A stretch of 64,000 nt of DNA from DATFTE01 sp963840665 (GCA_963840665.1 CAWIZO010000006.1:434001-498000); one strand, 5' to 3'; positions 43,711 to 53,651 are shown, numbered from the stretch's first letter. A program made the numbers and translations. The notes: generated by a model from the sequence alone, not told the origin.

Positions 43711-45954
43711 TTATTTCAACTCTCGCTCCAAATGATCCTCGATCATGTGGAACAAATGCACCCGGTCCGTCATCCCCGCGATCCCGTGCGTCTTATTCGG
43801 ATACGCCATAAAGCGGAACTGCTTCCCCGCTTTGATCAGCGCTTCTGTCATCTGCACGCTGTTCTGGAAATGCACATTGTCATCGCTCGTGCCATGTACC
43901 AGTAACAACGATCCGTGCAACCCATCCGCGGCCTTCGCTGGCGATCCCTCCGTGTATCCCTTGGCGTTGTCGCTCGGCTGCCCCAGGTAACGCTCGGTGT
44001 AGATCGAATCGTACAAACGCCAGTCGGTCACCGGGGCCACCGCGACTCCCGCCTTAAACGCATCCGAATGCGTTAAGGCGTAAAGCGTCATCGAAGCCCC
44101 GTTGCTCCATCCCCAGATCGCCACCCGGGTACGGTCGAGTTGCGGATACTGCGCGAAAAGCTCCGTCAGGGCAGCCAACTGATCTTTCAACTCCACCGCG
44201 CCGAACTGGTTGCGAATCGCCGTCTGAAACTTGCGGTCGCGACCCGGTGTACCGCGATTGTCCACGGTGAAAATCGCGAAGCCTTTCTTCGCCATCATTT
44301 GCAAGAAAAGATCGTCGGAGTGGCTGCCGCTCGCGCCCCACGCATTCTGTACCAGCGCCGCCGCCGGGCCGCCGTAGACATGAACGATGACAGGAAGATG
44401 CTCTTTCGCTACCTCCGGCGGAGGCAGCAACAACTCGCCATATAAAACCGTGTTATCTTCACTCTTGAATCCCACAAACTTCGGTGGGATCAAGTCATAC
44501 TCCGCCACGCTGCGCGACTCCCACACCGGCGCGCATTCCCCGCCCACGACACAAAGCGACAAACGCGGAGGCATTGTCGCCGTCGAAAACGTATCCAGAT
44601 AATGATTCGCATCCCCGAAATTCACCTCGTGCGAGCCATCTTCTTTCGTCACCCGCGTCATGCCTGATCCATCGAGCTTGGCCGCATAGAGCTGTCGCTG
44701 CCGCGGATCGTCTTTGTTACAGGTGAAATAAACCAATCCCGCTTTCTCGTCCACCGCCTCGACGCCCAGCATCTCGAAATCGCCCTGCGTGACTTGGTGT
44801 TCCAGCTTGGCATCGGCCGCCAACGGATTCGCCTTATCGAAACTGTACAGATACAGCTGCGTATGTCCGTCGCGCCAGCTCGACCACAGAAATCGGTCTC
44901 CTGAATCGAGAATCTGGAAATCGTCGTTCACATTGATCCACCCGTCCTTAACCGTCTCGGCGAGCACGCGGCTCGATTTCCCCGAGTGGGCGTCCACGAA
45001 ATACAACTCCGTCGAATCCTGGGCACGATTCATGACCTCGGCCCACAACAGCCCGTCGCGCACCCACCCAAAGCGGGGAACATAAATATCGGGATCCTTG
45101 CTCAGCGAAATCCACTTCGGCTTGCCGCCCTTCGCATCCACCACGCCGATCCGCACAACCGGGTTGGGATCTCCTGCCTTGGGATACTTTTCCAGATCCA
45201 CCTTCGGATGCGTGGGCAGCCAGTCGGTTATGGGATAGGTCGGCACCTGCGTCTCATCCATCTGCAGGAAGGCGATTTCATTTCCATCCGGCGCCCAGAA
45301 ATAATTGCTGCGCACCTCCAACTCTTCCGCGTACACCCAGTCCACTTCGCCGTCGAGGATGTTTTCGTCTTTATCTTTCGTGAGCTGTTCTTCCTTGTTT
45401 CCCTGAATCGACCGAACATACAAATTGTGTTTGTAAACGTAAGAGATCCGCGACCCATCAGGAGAGAACTTGGGATCAAGATGCTGCTCGGGATCAGACG
45501 TGAACTGCACGCCCACGCCGTTGTCGACCGCGTAAAGCCAAAGCTGCCCGCGCGGGCTGAATAAAAGCCGCGAAGAGTCCGGCGACCAGAGATACGTCGC
45601 CTGATGGTAGCGAGTCACTCTCTCGCGCTCGCGGTCGTCCTTGAATGTGCTCAGCGGCGGAGACAACGGAGCCAGCTTCGATTCGCTCAGCAGTATGCGT
45701 TTCTCTCCGGTGGTCGCGTCAAACGTCCAAAGCTCTCCGTGCTCCCCCGAATCATCGCGCTGAATAAATGAGAAGCTCTTGCCGCCTCTTCCCCACTTAA
45801 CATTCTCAGGTGCGCGGCCAGTAATGCCGCCGTCCGCAAAAATCGATTCGATGGTCAGTGCCTTCTTCTCCGACTGCGCCAAACCGCAAGCGACCAACAG
45901 CAAGACCAGGAAACCAACACGCGCAGGGACTCTCACCACTAAAAAGACGTTCAT
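43711..45954 (-). CDS. Secreted S9 family dipeptidyl-peptidase (DPP IV-like)
   Basis: 747 aa from the ATG at 45954, with a signal peptide (VGFLVLLLVACGLAQ). An eight-bladed propeller (YLWSPDSSRLLF, PKFSPDGSRISYV) carries the DPP IV Glu pair in DWVYAEELEVRSNYFW. An alpha/beta hydrolase domain follows with the nucleophile in IWGWSNGASMTLY, Asp in VHGTSDDNVHFQ and His in PNKTHGI. DPP IV usually has GWSYGG; GWSNGA is a mild variation. It should remove N-terminal X-Pro dipeptides in the periplasm or outside. The EE motif suggests it selects substrates by a free N-terminus. Intact despite length. Confidence 0.95.
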   Translation of the reverse strand: MNVFLVVRVPARVGFLVLLLVACGLAQSEKKALTIESIFADGGITGRAPENVKWGRGGKSFSFIQRDDSGEHGELWTFDATTGEKRILLSESKLAPLSPPLSTFKDDRERERVTRYHQATYLWSPDSSRLLFSPRGQLWLYAVDNGVGVQFTSDPEQHLDPKFSPDGSRISYVYKHNLYVRSIQGNKEEQLTKDKDENILDGEVDWVYAEELEVRSNYFWAPDGNEIAFLQMDETQVPTYPITDWLPTHPKVDLEKYPKAGDPNPVVRIGVVDAKGGKPKWISLSKDPDIYVPRFGWVRDGLLWAEVMNRAQDSTELYFVDAHSGKSSRVLAETVKDGWINVNDDFQILDSGDRFLWSSWRDGHTQLYLYSFDKANPLAADAKLEHQVTQGDFEMLGVEAVDEKAGLVYFTCNKDDPRQRQLYAAKLDGSGMTRVTKEDGSHEVNFGDANHYLDTFSTATMPPRLSLCVVGGECAPVWESRSVAEYDLIPPKFVGFKSEDNTVLYGELLLPPPEVAKEHLPVIVHVYGGPAAALVQNAWGASGSHSDDLFLQMMAKKGFAIFTVDNRGTPGRDRKFQTAIRNQFGAVELKDQLAALTELFAQYPQLDRTRVAIWGWSNGASMTLYALTHSDAFKAGVAVAPVTDWRLYDSIYTERYLGQPSDNAKGYTEGSPAKAADGLHGSLLLVHGTSDDNVHFQNSVQMTEALIKAGKQFRFMAYPNKTHGIAGMTDRVHLFHMIEDHLERELK

Positions 45955-46072
45955 AGGCTGGGCTGAAAAGTGTACACCGTGGAAGCGTTCACAGGCACGC
46001 GCCGCAATCACACCGCAAAGTGAATCCGCCCAACTCCCTCATGCTAGAATCGCGCCGCCCGGAGGCACTCCC

Positions 46073-46402
46073 ATGAGATCAATAAAGTTCCTGCTTATCC
46101 TCATCGCAACCCTGCTCGCCACCATCGCCTTCCGCCCCGTGCTGAACCCTCCGCCCGCCAAAGCCCAGGCCGGGGAAGATTTCCCCCTCTACTTCGAGCC
46201 CGGCGTCTACATGCTGCGCGCTCCTGATAACACCCAGCAAGTCTGGGGCAAGGTCGCCGTCGACATGCGCACCGGCAAGGTCTGGGGATTCCCCACCCTC
46301 CAGCAACAATCCCCTTACCCCATCGACGTCACCAAATCTTCTCCGCCCACCTCGCACCCTTTCTATCTGGGACGCTTCGCCCTCGGAGATACCCAGCAGT
46401 AG
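46073..46402 (+). CDS. Small secreted hypothetical protein
   Basis: 109 aa from the ATG at 46073, preceded by GGAGG. Signal peptide FLLILIATLLATIAFRP. The mature part is FPLYFEPGVYMLRAPDNTQQ with no cysteines. No family recognised. It is 30 bp upstream of the zinc-ribbon gene and divergent from the peptidase. Confidence 0.7.
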   Translation: MRSIKFLLILIATLLATIAFRPVLNPPPAKAQAGEDFPLYFEPGVYMLRAPDNTQQVWGKVAVDMRTGKVWGFPTLQQQSPYPIDVTKSSPPTSHPFYLGRFALGDTQQ

Positions 46403-46435
46403 CAGGGATTCCCCGCGCATAACGTGTTAAAATCA

Positions 46436-47575
46436 ATGCATCCCATGCCTTCCGACGTGCAAAAGCTCATGGAAGTGCAGGATGCCGACCGGCATATCCT
46501 GCGTCTCAAAGAAGAAATCGCTTCGCTGCCCAAAAAAGTCGCCGCCATCGAGCAGAAACTGGCCGGCACCAAAGCGGTTCTCGAAAACGCCAAGACCGCC
46601 GTAAAAGCCGACGAGGCCGCCCGGCGCAAGCACGAAGCCACTATCCAGGAACTGCAGGGGAAAATCTCCAAGTACCGCGATCAGTCTCTCGACGTAAAAA
46701 CCAACGAACAATACAAAGCGTTGCTGCACGAGATCCAGTTCTCCGAGCAGGAAATCCGCGGTCAGGAAGATAAAATCCTCGAGCTCATGCTCAATGCCGA
46801 GGTGCGCGAGAAAAAAGTGAAAGCCGCCGAGGCCGACCTCAAAGCTGAAATGGCCGAGATCGAAAAAGAAAAAGCCGACGCCCGCGAGCGCACCACCAAA
46901 GACGAAAAAGAACTCACCGAATGGACCGCCAAGCGCAACGAACTTCGCGCCGGCATTGATCCTGACTTGCTCCGCCACTTCGAGCGCGTCTCGAAATTCC
47001 GCGGCAGCGGCATCTCCGAAGTCCTGAACCAGAAGTGCACCGCCTGTCAGGTGATGCTGCGCCCGCAGACGTACAACGAAGTCAAAAGCGGCAAAGTGAT
47101 TGAGTGCGAATCGTGCCAGCGCATTCTGTTTTTCGATCCCGCGAAAGAAGTCGTCGCCGCGCCCTCCAACGCTCCCCATCATCGCCGCCGCGTCCGCCCC
47201 AAGTCCGACGCTCCTCAGGCCTGGTTCTATCGCCCCAGTTTCCAGGATCACGGCGAAGTCCTCCTCGTCTACAACAACGAATCCGGCACTTCCAGCCGCC
47301 GCATTTACGACTTCAACAATGGCCGCGAAATCGGAGACGTCCTCGTCCGCGAAGGCAAATACACGCTCGCCTTCCCCGAAGACATGACCGATGACACCAT
47401 CCGCCTCAACGGCAATTGGGACGACGCCGAGCTCGAATCCTGGGGCACCGAAATGCCGATGACCGTCCTCGACCTGCTCCACGTCGACTTGCAATCCGCG
47501 CGCGCCGACGCCGCCCCGCGCTCCAAGCCCCGTCCCGACGAGGCCATCACGGCCGAACACCCCGCCGCCAGCTAG
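46436..47575 (+). CDS. Coiled-coil protein with C4 zinc ribbon (putative nucleic-acid-binding)
   Basis: About 379 aa. A long coiled coil (residues 10-175: VQKLMEVQDADRHILRLKEE, KVAAIEQKLAGTKAVLENAK, and so on) is followed by a C4 zinc ribbon CTACQVMLRPQTYNEVKSGKVIECESC (about 200-226, in part). A further region begins at PQAWFYRPSFQDHGEVLLVY, with an extension of ~100 residues. The coiled-coil/zinc-ribbon combination is the conserved CT398/DUF164 family; its molecular role is not settled. The C-terminal addition is unusual and looks like a separate small domain. Start could be 46424 (GTG) or 46436. Confidence 0.8.
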   Translation: MHPMPSDVQKLMEVQDADRHILRLKEEIASLPKKVAAIEQKLAGTKAVLENAKTAVKADEAARRKHEATIQELQGKISKYRDQSLDVKTNEQYKALLHEIQFSEQEIRGQEDKILELMLNAEVREKKVKAAEADLKAEMAEIEKEKADARERTTKDEKELTEWTAKRNELRAGIDPDLLRHFERVSKFRGSGISEVLNQKCTACQVMLRPQTYNEVKSGKVIECESCQRILFFDPAKEVVAAPSNAPHHRRRVRPKSDAPQAWFYRPSFQDHGEVLLVYNNESGTSSRRIYDFNNGREIGDVLVREGKYTLAFPEDMTDDTIRLNGNWDDAELESWGTEMPMTVLDLLHVDLQSARADAAPRSKPRPDEAITAEHPAAS

Positions 47576-47615
47576 TCGTAAGCCAAGACTTTGTGTGTTA
47601 CCGCGACTCACGTAG

Positions 47616-47660
47616 CGGCGGACGCCTACGTCCGCCTCCGATGTCGCGAAGCGACGAGGA
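47616..47660. repeat. Double-hairpin interspersed repeat (GGCGGACG / GTCGCGAAGCGAC family)
   Basis: GGCGGACGCCTACGTCCGCC is a near-perfect hairpin and is followed by GATGTCGCGAAGCGACGAGG. It lies between the zinc-ribbon gene and the methyltransferase gene. Confidence 0.9.
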
Positions 47661-47735
47661 CTGGCCTATTCACGAGCCACCACGACCAAGGGTGGGATTC
47701 CACGAACCCATCTCGCACGGTTTAGTATTCCAACC

Positions 47736-48893
47736 ATGCCCCCCACCATCAAACTCTCCCGCCGCGGCGCCACCGGCCTCAAAGACGGACACGTCTGGGT
47801 CTACCGCTCCGACCTCTCCGCCAATGGCATTCCTCCCGGCTCGCTCGTCACCGTCGTCGACGAGCGCGGCAAGCCGATGGGGAGTGCTCTTTACAGCAGC
47901 TCCTCGCAAATCGCTATCCGCATGCTCTCCACCGGACCTGTCCCCGACCTCGCAGCGTTGATCCGCGAGCGCATCCAGAAAGCCATTGCGTACCGCGCCC
48001 CCCTGGTCGAAAACACTGACGCCTACCGCCTCGTCTTCAGCGAAGCCGACTTCCTCCCCGGCCTCATCGTCGATCGCTACAACGACATCCTCTCCCTGCA
48101 AATCGTTACGCAGGGCATGTACGCTCAACGCGACACCATCGTTGCCGAACTGAATGAAGCGCTGAAGCCCGCATCCATCGCCGAACGCGTCGACGCTCGC
48201 GTCCGCGAACTCGAACAACTTCCTACGCGCACCTCCGGCCTGCTTCACGGAGAGAAACCACAGACCATCTTCACCATGAACCAAGTCCAATTCCATTTCG
48301 ACGCCCTTGAAGGCCAGAAGACGGGGGCATTCCTCGATCAGCGCGAGAACTATTCGGCCGCCGCCCGCTACGCCCGCGGAGAAGCCCTTGACGTCTTCTG
48401 CTACCAGGGCGGATTCGCCCTCCACCTCGCCCAGATTTGCGACAAAGCCACGGGCGTTGACAGCTCGCGTCCTGCCCTCGAAGTTGCCGATCAGAACGCC
48501 GCCCTCAACCATCGCGAGATCGAATGGATCGAAGCCAACGCCTTCGACCTGCTCAAAGATTATTCGGCCGCGGGGCACCGCTATGACACCATCGTCCTCG
48601 ATCCGCCCGCGTTCGCCAAAAGCAAAGCCAACCTCGAAACCGCCCTCCGCGGATACAAAGAGCTCAACCTCCGCGCCCTGAAAATGCTGCGCCCGGGCGG
48701 GATCCTGGTAACGTGCTCCTGCTCCTACCACGTCGGCGAATCCGACTTCCTTGAAGTCGTCTCTTCAGCGGCCCGCGACGCCCACCGCCCCACCCGCCTT
48801 GTCGAAAAACGCGGCGCCGCCAAAGACCACCCCGTCCTGCTAGGCGTCCCCGAAACCTCGTACCTGAAGTGCCTGATCCTCGCGGCGAGTTGA
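47736..48893 (+). CDS. Class I SAM-dependent rRNA methyltransferase (RlmI/YccW-like)
   Basis: 385 aa, intact. N-terminal PUA-like region (LSRRGATGLKDGHVWVYRSD, VVDERGKPMGSALYSSSSQ), a domain with LVFSEADFLPGLIVDRYNDI, and a Rossmann methyltransferase with QKTGAFLDQRENY, DVFCYQGGFALHLAQ, VLDPPAFAKSKANLETALRG and LVTCSCSYHV. YccW/RlmI makes m5C1962 in 23S rRNA, and that is the closest recognisable function. The N-terminal PUA-like and central RlmI domains agree. Cytoplasmic, single gene. Confidence 0.92.
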   Translation: MPPTIKLSRRGATGLKDGHVWVYRSDLSANGIPPGSLVTVVDERGKPMGSALYSSSSQIAIRMLSTGPVPDLAALIRERIQKAIAYRAPLVENTDAYRLVFSEADFLPGLIVDRYNDILSLQIVTQGMYAQRDTIVAELNEALKPASIAERVDARVRELEQLPTRTSGLLHGEKPQTIFTMNQVQFHFDALEGQKTGAFLDQRENYSAAARYARGEALDVFCYQGGFALHLAQICDKATGVDSSRPALEVADQNAALNHREIEWIEANAFDLLKDYSAAGHRYDTIVLDPPAFAKSKANLETALRGYKELNLRALKMLRPGGILVTCSCSYHVGESDFLEVVSSAARDAHRPTRLVEKRGAAKDHPVLLGVPETSYLKCLILAAS

Positions 48894-49072
48894 ATGGGAT
48901 CCTTCCCGCCCCTGTCATCTCGAGCGGAGTAGATGCAAGGCGAAGCGCGCATCCACGCAGTCCGAGAGACTTTGAGCCCGGGTGTACGACGACGGATCCG
49001 GGGGGGAATTTTCACCACGCCCCAGCCAGGATATCTTGTCCAAGCTATTGATAAAACTAGACAATTCATTAC
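48894..49072. other. Upstream region of hsp20 with repeat fragments
   Basis: Contains a degenerate CATCTCGAGCGGAGTAGATG unit of the CATCCCGAG family at about 48915-48965. It also holds an AT-rich stretch (49030-49072) before the -35 box of the hsp20 promoter. No gene supported. Confidence 0.5.
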
Positions 49073-49101
49073 TTGACAATAACGCACTCATATTTTATGC
49101 T
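49073..49101 (+). promoter_or_regulatory. Strong sigma70-type promoter of hsp20
   Basis: -35 TTGACA at 49073-49078, 17-bp spacer, -10 TATGCT at 49096-49101. The leader to the ATG at 49175 is about 68 nt. AT-rich composition around it stands out from the GC-rich surroundings. A heat-shock sigma factor site (CTTGA..N..CATATT) overlaps partly but fits less well. Confidence 0.65.
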
Positions 49102-49174
49102 TCTACTCGAGTTGATCGCTCATCCAATGATCTGATGGAGCGGTAAAGCCAAAATTTCAGAGGAGGAAGTTGCA

Positions 49175-49666
49175 ATGACCGTCATTACCCGCTGGGACCC
49201 TTTCCGTGAGTTCACCACCGTTCAGGACCGCCTGAATCGCCTTTTCCGTGATTCCTATGGCTCCGAAGGCCGCGATGAGGCCCTGGCCACCAGCGCCTTC
49301 GCGCCCGCAGTCGACGTCTATGAAGACGAGCACAACGTGACTTTGAAAGTCCAGGTACCCGGAATCGACGAAAAAGACATCGATATCCGCATCGAGAACA
49401 ACACGCTCACCCTGCACGGCGAACGCAAGTTCGAAAAGGAAGAGAAAGAAGAGAACTTCCGTCGCGTCGAGTCGAGCTACGGCAGCTTCACCCGATCGTT
49501 CACTCTGCCCCAGACCGTCGATGCCGAGAAAGTCACGGCCAACTACGACAAGGGCGTGCTGAAGATCACTCTGCCCAAGAAAGCCGAAGCCAAGCCCAAG
49601 CAGATTAAGGTCAACGTCGGCAGCGACAAGACCGTGGAAAGCAAAGCCCCCAGCAAAGCCGCATAA
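49175..49666 (+). CDS. hsp20: Small heat-shock protein, Hsp20/alpha-crystallin
   Basis: 163 aa, preceded by AGAGGAGGAAGTTGCA with a perfect Shine-Dalgarno. The N-terminal arm is MTVITRWDPFREFTTVQDRL. The alpha-crystallin domain has FAPAVDVYEDEHNVTLKVQV, PGIDEKDIDIRIENNTLTL and a GVLKITLPK motif (IxI/V-type C-terminal LPKKAE). The C-terminal tail is Lys-rich. ATP-independent holdase that hands unfolded proteins to ClpB/DnaK; ClpB follows 378 bp downstream, a natural functional pairing. Confidence 0.97.
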   Translation: MTVITRWDPFREFTTVQDRLNRLFRDSYGSEGRDEALATSAFAPAVDVYEDEHNVTLKVQVPGIDEKDIDIRIENNTLTLHGERKFEKEEKEENFRRVESSYGSFTRSFTLPQTVDAEKVTANYDKGVLKITLPKKAEAKPKQIKVNVGSDKTVESKAPSKAA

Positions 49667-49676
49667 GAAATAGCTC

Positions 49677-50044
49677 GTGTAGGGCGGACGCCTTCGTCCG
49701 CCCCCGATGTCGCGAAGCGACGAGGACCGGGAGGCGGCAGAGCTAGCCGCCTCCCTCAATTTTGCAATTTTGCAATCGGGTAATTGGTAATTTGCAGAAC
49801 CCAGCCAGCAGCGGCGCAACTCTATAGGGACAGCGGAAAGCGAAAGCCGCACGAAGAGCTCCGGAGGAGCAACTGCCAATAGCCCGGCGCTTCAGCGCCG
49901 GGAAAAACGCAAACACCCACGAAGTCCCGGAGGGACGAATGAATCCGGGCGCATAATGGAAACGATTTTTGCAATCTTGTAATCGGGCAACCCAAAATCA
50001 CCAAATTCCCCGATTACCAAATTACAAAATCTTAGGAGCACCTC
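49677..50044. repeat. Repeat-filled hsp20-clpB intergenic region
   Basis: 368 bp with three repeat families: the double hairpin GTAGGGCGGACGCCTTCGTC/GATGTCGCGAAGCGACGAGG at 49678-49726; AATTTTGCAATTTTGCAATC / GATTACCAAATTACAAAATC at about 49757-49800 and 50005-50030; and the GGCGCTTCAGCGCCGGG / AGTCCCGGAGGGACGA family at about 49878-49940. A promoter for clpB cannot be singled out. Confidence 0.8.
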
Positions 50045-52689
50045 ATGCCCATCCGTTGGGACAAATTCACTGTCAAAGCGCAGGAAGCCGTGCAACGCGC
50101 CAACGAAGTCGCGTCCGAAAACAGCAATCCTGAACTGCTGCCCGTTCACTTGCTGATGGCTCTCCTCGAGGACAAGGAAGGCATCGTTCCTCCCATCCTC
50201 GAAAAAATCGGCATCGGTCCCCAAGCCGTGCTCAGCGATCTAAACAAGGAAGTCGAGCGCCTGCCCAAGGTTTCCGGAGGCGCCAACCAGCCCGCCATGT
50301 CGGCGGCGATGAACCAGCTGCTGGAGCGCGCCTTCAAAGAGGCTGACAATTTCAAAGACGAGTACGTCTCCACCGAGCACCTGCTGCTCGCCGCTACGCA
50401 CCTCAAGCGCGATGCGGCGCAGGAGATCCTCGCCCGCCACGGCGCAACTTACGATGCCATCCTGAAGGCGCTCACCTCTGTCCGCGGCTCGCAGCGCATC
50501 ACCGACCAGAATCCCGAGGCCAAATACCAGGCCCTCGAACGCTATGCCCGCGATCTTACTGAGCAGGCCCGTCGCGGCAAGCTCGATCCTGTCATCGGGC
50601 GTGACGAAGAAATCCGCCGCGTGGTCCAGGTTCTCTCGCGCCGCACGAAAAATAACCCCGTCCTCATCGGCGAGCCCGGCGTTGGCAAGACGGCTATCGT
50701 CGAAGGACTCGCCCAGCGAATCATTTCCGGCGACGTGCCTGAAGGTCTTGAAGAATAAGCGCGTCATCTCGCTCGATCTCGGCTCCATGCTCGCGGGAGC
50801 GAAATATCGCGGCGAGTTTGAAGACCGTCTCAAAGCCGTGCTGAAAGAAATCGAAGACTCGCAAGGCAAAATCATTCTCTTCATCGACGAGTTGCACACT
50901 CTGGTCGGCGCAGGCGCCTCGGAAGGCGCGATCGACGCCTCCAACATGCTCAAGCCCGCGCTTGCCCGCGGAGAGCTGCGCGCCATCGGCGCCACCACGC
51001 TCAACGAATATCGCAAGTACATCGAAAAAGATGCGGCCCTCGAACGCCGCTTCCAGATTGTCTTCGTCGGCGAACCCAATGTCGAAGACACCATCGCCAT
51101 CTTCCGCGGACTCGAAAGAGCGTTACGAAGTCCATCACGGCGTGCGCATCAAAGATTCTGCGATCGTCGCGGCTGCCACTTTGTCGCATCGCTACATCTC
51201 CGACCGCTTTTTGCCTGACAAGGCCATCGATCTGATCGACGAGGCCGCGGCTTCCCTGCGCATCCAGATCGATTCCCTGCCCACCGACATCGATCAACTG
51301 GAGCGCCGCGCTACCCAGCTTGAAATTGAGAAGCAAGCGCTGAAGAAAGAAGATGACGCTAACTCGCGCGACCGCCTGCTGGTCATCGACAAGGAACTCG
51401 CTGAGATTCGCGAGCGGTCGAACGCGCTCAAAGCCAAGTGGAAGCAGGAAAAAGAAGCCATCGCCAAGGTCCGCCAGCTGAAAGAAAAACTCGATCAGCT
51501 CAAGACTGAAGAGCAGGCTGAAGAGCGCAAGGGCAACCTGCAGCGCGTCGCCGAGATTCGCTATAGCCTCATCCGCCAGACCGAAGAAGAGTTGAAAGCC
51601 CTGACCGCCAAGATGGAAGGCAAGGGCGCGCAGCGCATGTTGAAAGAGGAAGTCGATGAAGAAGACGTCGCCCGCATCGTCTCCAAATGGACTGGCATTC
51701 CCGTCTCCAAGATGCTCGAAGGCGAAGTCAAAAAACTCATCAACATGGAAGATCGTCTGCGCAATCGCGTGGTCGGACAGGACGCTGCGCTGGAACGCGT
51801 GGCAAACGCCATCCGCCGCTCGCGTGCTGGACTAAGCGATCCCAAGCGCCCCATCGGCTCGTTCATTTTCCTGGGACCCACGGGCGTCGGCAAAACCGAA
51901 CTAGCCCGCGCCCTCGCCGAGTTTCTGTTCGATGACGAGAAGGCCCTCATCCGCATCGACATGTCGGAATACATGGAGAAGCACGCCGTCTCGCGCCTGA
52001 TCGGCGCGCCTCCCGGATATGTGGGCTACGAAGAAGGCGGACAGCTCACCGAACAGGTGCGCCGCCATCCCTACGCGGTCGTGCTGTTTGATGAAATCGA
52101 GAAAGCGCATCCGGACGTGTTCAACGTCCTGTTGCAGATCATGGATGACGGCCGCCTTACCGACGGCAAAGGCCGCACCGTCGATTTCCGCAACACGGTC
52201 ATCATCATGACTTCAAACATCGGCTCGACTTACTTGCAGGCCGAAAACATCCGCACGCCCGAAGAATTCGAGAACGCGAGCAAAGAAGTGGTCAACGCAC
52301 TTCACGGACACTTCAAGCCTGAGTTCCTGAATCGCGTCGATGACATCATCGTCTTCCGCCCGCTGGGCAAAGAACAGTTGGTGAAGATCATCGAGCTGCG
52401 ACTCGAAGACCTGCGACGCCTGCTGGCCGATCGCAAGATCTCGATCGAGCTGACCGATGCCGCCAAGGAACTGCTCTTCACCGAAGGCTACGATCCGAAT
52501 TTCGGAGCCCGCCCGCTGAAGCGCGCCATCCAGAAACTGGTCCAGGATCCGCTGGCCCTGAAGATTCTGGACGGCGAAGTTCTCCACGGAGACCACGTCA
52601 TCGCCGACGCCGATAAAAAGGCCGGCAAGATGAAATTCGCCGTGAGCAAACGAGTGGGTGAAAAGGAACCAACCAAAGCCAAAAAGTAA
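50045..52689 (+). CDS. clpB: ATP-dependent disaggregase ClpB, two frameshifts
   Basis: About 880 aa after joining three frames. N domain (DKFTVKAQEAVQRANEVASE), NBD1 Walker A GEPGVGKTAIVEGLAQR, Walker B IILFIDELHTLVGAG, the coiled-coil middle domain (RDRLLVIDKELAEIRERSNA, QTEEELKALTAKMEGKGAQR), NBD2 GPTGVGKTELARALAEFLFD and VVLFDEIEKAHPDVFNVLLQ. The frames join near 50744 (GAAGGTCTTG, one extra G; native PEVLKNKRV) and at 51114 (CTCGAAAGAG, one extra G; native RGLKERYEVHHG). It threads aggregated proteins with DnaK. Both breaks are most likely sequence errors. Confidence 0.95.
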
Positions 52690-53012
52690 GGCTGAAGCGC
52701 AATGTGGGGCGAACGCCTCGTCCGCCCTCGAAGTCGCGAAGCGACGAGGGCAACTTTGGCGCGGGTGCCCTCGCCCGCGGCCTTTGAAGTTGCCGTCGGT
52801 TTGAGGTTGACTCCAACCCGCGGATTCCGCCGAACCCTAAATCCCATTGTCGTTCCGAACGAAGTGAGGAATCTGCAGTTCCTGGCACGGGCACCAAAAC
52901 AAGCCGCGGAGCGGCGGAAGAATGCAGCAGGGCGCAAGCCATAGGGTAAACCCCGAAAACACCCTAGCCCCGAAGGGGCGAACGAAAACCACCTGCGATT
53001 ACAATCCTCTCG
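52690..53012. repeat. Repeat-filled clpB-rsmG intergenic region
   Basis: 323 bp without a gene. Holds a double-hairpin copy at 52704-52751, a GCGCGGGTGCCCTCGCCCGC hairpin at about 52756-52784, and a CCGAACGAAGTGAGGAATCT fragment of the CATCCCGAG family at about 52854-52875. Short open frames here start inside these repeats and are artefacts. Confidence 0.75.
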
Positions 53013-53651
53013 ATGGACCATCCCCGCCTCCAAAAACTGCTGACCCCATTCCTTCTCGAACCTCTGAGCGAAATCCAACTGAGTAATATATCGACCTATA
53101 TCGATATATTACTCCACTGGAACGCTCGCATGAGCCTCACGGCTGTCCGCGATGAAGAACATATCGTGACACGACATTTCGGCGAATCTCTCTTCGCCGC
53201 CCATCACCTGTTCTCCGGCGGCCCACGACCCGCGACCGTTGCCGACGTAGGCTCAGGCGCCGGATTCCCTGGCCTCCCCATCAAGATCTACGCGCCCGCA
53301 GTGAAGCTCACGCTGATTGAATCGAACCACAAGAAAGCCACGTTCCTTCGCGAAGTGATCCGCGCTCTCCACCTCACACAGGCCGAAGTTTTCAACGGAC
53401 GGGCCGCCGACTTCCCCGCCGCTTCGGCCGATCTTGTCACGCTTCGTGCCGTCGAGCGATTTGAAGACGCTCTCCCCGAAGCCGCCCGCCTTGTCGCGAC
53501 GAGCGGTACGCTCGCCCTGCTGGTCGGTGCGCCGCAAGCGGCTCTCTCTTCCCAACTCGCCCCAGCCTTCAGCTGGCAAAGGCCGATCAAGCTGCCTCTC
53601 TCGCAGTCTCGAACTCTCCTGATTGGGACGCTCACGGAACCAAAACAGTAA
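53013..53651 (+). CDS. rsmG: 16S rRNA (guanine527-N7)-methyltransferase RsmG (GidB)
   Basis: 212 aa. Has the RsmG pattern IDILLHWNARMSLTAVRDEE, ATVADVGSGAGFPGLPIKIY (SAM site), LTLIESNHKKATFLREVIRAL and LVTLRAVERFEDAL. It methylates N7 of G527 of 16S rRNA with SAM; loss gives low-level streptomycin resistance. Residues about 24-34 are encoded by a perfect 14-bp inverted repeat (53081-53114) that is AT-rich unlike its surroundings. It stands directly upstream of the parS cluster and parAB. Confidence 0.94.
   Translation: MDHPRLQKLLTPFLLEPLSEIQLSNISTYIDILLHWNARMSLTAVRDEEHIVTRHFGESLFAAHHLFSGGPRPATVADVGSGAGFPGLPIKIYAPAVKLTLIESNHKKATFLREVIRALHLTQAEVFNGRAADFPAASADLVTLRAVERFEDALPEAARLVATSGTLALLVGAPQAALSSQLAPAFSWQRPIKLPLSQSRTLLIGTLTEPKQ
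53081..53114. repeat. Perfect 14-bp inverted repeat inside rsmG
   Basis: Arms GAGTAATATATCGA (53081-53094) and TCGATATATTACTC (53101-53114) with a CCTATA loop. AT-rich in an otherwise GC-rich gene, and translated as part of the RsmG helix. Confidence 0.9.
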
